A stretch of 28,129 bases of DNA from assembly GCA_963751355.1 (NCBI GenBank), contig CAVVVS010000117.1:1-28129 (forward strand), written 5' to 3'. The stretch comes from CAVVVS01 sp963751355. Lineage in GTDB: Bacteria > Bacteroidota > Ignavibacteria > Ignavibacteriales > Ignavibacteriaceae. The notes under the pieces were generated by a model. It was not told the DNA's origin and did not search any database. It worked only from the letters and a program-made list of their open reading frames with translations. Numbering within the stretch: position 1 is the first letter of the stretch; the number at the start of each line of letters is the position of its first letter. Below are positions 26,278 to 28,129 of this stretch, in pieces. A program made the position numbers and the translations under genes.

Positions 26278-26373
26278 TTGACCGAGGAAAGAAATTTCAC
26301 AAATCGAAACAATTTTTTAGTTGATGAATCCTTCGAAAGGACAAATAAACTAATTAGCAGAAAATCTATTATA
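26278..26373 (+). repeat. Dispersed intergenic repeat, copy 3
   Basis: It shares TTGACC at the left and CCTTCGAAAGGACAAATA, ACTAATTAGCAGAAAATCTA at the right with copy 1. The middle, including the TAGGnGCACA block, is shortened. Confidence 0.5.
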
Positions 26374-26828
26374 TATTTTTGAAATATCATATAAACTTGA
26401 AATAGCAAACATCGGAAAGTTTCATTCTGGCAGGTAATTATATTTTGGGTTGACTTTTTTTGCTACCTAAGTTGAATGAAAATATTATTTTAAATTAAAG
26501 TTTTGTCTTTTTGCATTATTTGAAAATAGGGAGGAACGGTTGTTGATTTAAGAAGCCAATTATTTAAGCGGATGCTTAATAACCTTGAGTGAAAAAGTAC
26601 AATGAGAATAATTCATTAATAAATGCATTGAAATATGAAAATTAAGAGATTGGCGATTATCGTGAGACTGCCTTAAAAGTGATTCCCAAATAAAAAATCT
26701 ATTAAAACACGTCGAATCCGTTTCAACAGTTAAATTTACTAAAGGGCATTCCAAATACTCAAATTAAAATTGGTTAGCTATACTTTGTTCTACCGAACTT
26801 CTACGTACTAGATTGCTTGGATAAAATT

Positions 26829-26848
26829 CCCCGCCACTTACGGCGAGG
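26829..26848. repeat. GC-rich hairpin in AT-rich DNA
   Basis: CCCCGCC-ACTTAC-GGCGAGG forms a 7-bp stem with one mismatch. No T tract follows on either side, so a mobile-element end or REP-like element is more likely than a terminator. Confidence 0.45.
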
Positions 26849-26965
26849 TAGTTCATTTGCAAAATTGTTGCTGATTAATTATCGGGTGCATCGTTGCGCT
26901 ATTTAGAGATTTTACCGAGATAGTTTGGTATATCCTAAATTGTATAAACTTAAAAACCGATCGAA

Positions 26966-26995
26966 TAAAAAAAACCCGCCGGACGCGACGGGGTT
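26966..26995 (-). terminator. Intrinsic terminator for the minus-strand beta-helix gene
   Basis: On the minus strand a hairpin (CCCG-x-CG, loop, CG-x-CGGG; 26975-26992) is followed by a run of eight or nine T. It lies about 155 bases downstream of the stop at 27150 in the right orientation. Confidence 0.7.
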
Positions 26996-27149
26996 GTAAG
27001 CGATAAGCACAGTTTTGAACATTTAATCTGCTTACTTAAAATGAAGATGATAAATTATCAAATATTTTAAAACTTTTTTAAGGAGCAGAAGGCATAAAAA
27101 TTTTCGAAAAACTTTTATGTTTTACAGCTATAAGTTGATTAACAAAAAA

Positions 27150-28129
27150 TCACTTTAATAACATCATTTTTTTAGCTTGAGCAAAATTACCGCTGATTAT
27201 GCGGTATACATAAACCCCACTGCTAAGTTTGCCTGCATTATAATTTATTGTGTAAGTACCTGCATCTTTTGTTTCATTCAAAAGAGTTGCTATTTCTTTG
27301 CCGGTTATATCATATACCTTTATTGAAACCATGTCTTTTTCGGGTAAAGTGAATTTTATTTGTGTTGAGGGATTAAAAGGATTTGGGTAATTTTGAGATA
27401 AATAATATTTTAAAGGTGCTGAGCTAATTATTTCTGAATTGGAATATTTGTTTTTACAATTTTCATCTCTAAAAGTGTTGGCATTTTTATTAAGATCCAA
27501 GTGTTGAAAGGCGCCGATATCTGGTTTATATGATGGTATATCATTTCCGTAATAATCTTTTTTAATCCCGACATTAGAACCCGCTTTTAAAGCTGGTGAG
27601 CCTGGTTTGAGCGTATAGTCTTCTTTGTCAAAATTATTGAATAATGGGTTTCCCCACTTGCTATTCTTATCATAACCAGTTACTTGCCAAGTCTTAAAAT
27701 TACTGTAAACCTTCCCTTGAATAATCCAGCGATCAGAATTATTTCCAACAGTAAAATAGAGATTGTTATTAATAAATAAATTTAATCCTCCCCCTGCTTG
27801 TTGATTAATAAATATATGACCATAATGATAACCATTACTATAAAATAAATTATTTTTTATACTGATACTATTAATTGAAGGATATCCATAAAGTAAAATA
27901 CCATTATTCGATGAATTTGGGGTAAGAAAGAAATCATTATTATATATTTGTACATCCCTCGGTTCATATGAATTATTATTCCCGTCTTTTGACAAAGCAA
28001 TTCCATTTGCATATTTTATAGTATTAACGAAAACATTATTATATATTTTTACTGAATTACCGCTTTGCAGGAATACTCCACTAACATTGCCCTCAAAATA
28101 ATTGTATCTAATTGTAATATCCTTGCAAA
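27150..28129 (-). CDS. Secreted beta-helix protein with T9SS sorting domain (5' end outside window)
   Basis: The minus-strand frame is open to the window edge, so the ATG near 27995 is internal and not the true start. Visible from the edge: CKDITIRYNYFEGNVSGVFL, QSGNSVKIYNNVFVNTIKYA, NGIALSKDGNNN, then NLFYSNGYHYGHIFINQQAGGG, WQVTGYDKNSKWGNPLFNNF, PALKAGSNVGIKKDYYGNDI and PSYKPDIGAF. It ends in a T9SS type A signal (YYLSQNYPNPFNPST ... KKMMLLK). The beta-helix part is a close paralogue of the broken gene at 22367-24339, but that gene ends in a dockerin-like tail where this one has the T9SS domain. Function is unknown; pectate-lyase-like folds can be enzymes or adhesins. Confidence 0.9.
   Translation of the reverse strand, partial: CKDITIRYNYFEGNVSGVFLQSGNSVKIYNNVFVNTIKYANGIALSKDGNNNSYEPRDVQIYNNDFFLTPNSSNNGILLYGYPSINSISIKNNLFYSNGYHYGHIFINQQAGGGLNLFINNNLYFTVGNNSDRWIIQGKVYSNFKTWQVTGYDKNSKWGNPLFNNFDKEDYTLKPGSPALKAGSNVGIKKDYYGNDIPSYKPDIGAFQHLDLNKNANTFRDENCKNKYSNSEIISSAPLKYYLSQNYPNPFNPSTQIKFTLPEKDMVSIKVYDITGKEIATLLNETKDAGTYTINYNAGKLSSGVYVYRIISGNFAQAKKMMLLK

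Larger units (their letters stand above)
25518..27149. other. 1.6-kb repeat-rich intergenic region
   Basis: No well-supported gene is seen. It contains a possible 47-codon + strand ORF (25560-25703), two copies of a dispersed repeat (25864-25980 and 26278-26373), a GC-rich hairpin (26829-26848) and a terminator for the - strand gene (26966-26995). The minus-strand frame 26560-26754 is open for 64 codons but has no recognisable features. Confidence 0.5.

Noticed and set aside
26560..26754. 64-codon minus-strand ORF in the repeat-rich gap
   Set aside because: No start context or family features, and the reading shows no domain-like pattern.

Overview
The window is strongly AT-rich. Its secreted proteins end in C-terminal signals of the 'QNYPNPFNPST' type, the type IX secretion system (T9SS) sorting domain as written in Ignavibacteriota/Ignavibacteriales and their relatives. 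I infer a Bacteroidota/Ignavibacteriota-group bacterium. No rRNA, tRNA, CRISPR array or intact transposase was seen.

Layout. Positions 1-22280 read on the + strand and 22367-28129 read on the - strand; the two halves converge on a hairpin at about 22308-22341. The + strand is a surface-glycan/acyl-modification locus. It holds a truncated glycosyltransferase, a frameshifted CapK/PaaK-like adenylate-forming enzyme, a dead methyltransferase, a GT4 glycosyltransferase, a NodB-type deacetylase, an unidentified remnant, an acyl carrier protein and a T9SS beta-helix protein. A second deacetylase, a frameshifted GT4, a hexapeptide acyltransferase, an ACP-like protein lacking the carrier serine, a class II-glutaminase/asparagine-synthase amidotransferase, a NadE-like ligase, an acyl-CoA-synthetase-like AMP ligase, a SAM methyltransferase and a second T9SS beta-helix protein follow. 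The + strand ends in debris: a 3' fragment of the same methyltransferase, a heavily decayed second amidotransferase and a T9SS sorting-domain fragment. The - strand holds secreted proteins: a cohesin-like/Fn3-like/T9SS protein, a frameshifted beta-helix protein and a partial beta-helix protein with a T9SS signal.

How the genes may work together. The intact set 7763-16430 (deacetylase, glycosyltransferase, O-acyltransferase, carrier protein, amidotransferase, NadE-like ligase, AMP ligase, methyltransferase) looks like a route that activates a carboxylic acid, loads it on a carrier and amidates, methylates or transfers it onto a surface glycan or lipid. Secreted T9SS cargo proteins are interleaved with it. 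The joint function is inference; the individual families are well supported.

The locus is a palimpsest. Most functions occur twice: GT4, deacetylase, ACP, adenylating enzyme, amidotransferase, methyltransferase and T9SS beta-helix protein. The two T9SS loci share upstream DNA, coding sequence, 3' flank and a large nested palindrome. Dispersed repeats occupy the gaps. Two kinds of damage are present: sparse 1-nt indels in short homopolymers, possibly sequencing error, and dense stops plus frameshifts that mark real pseudogenes.
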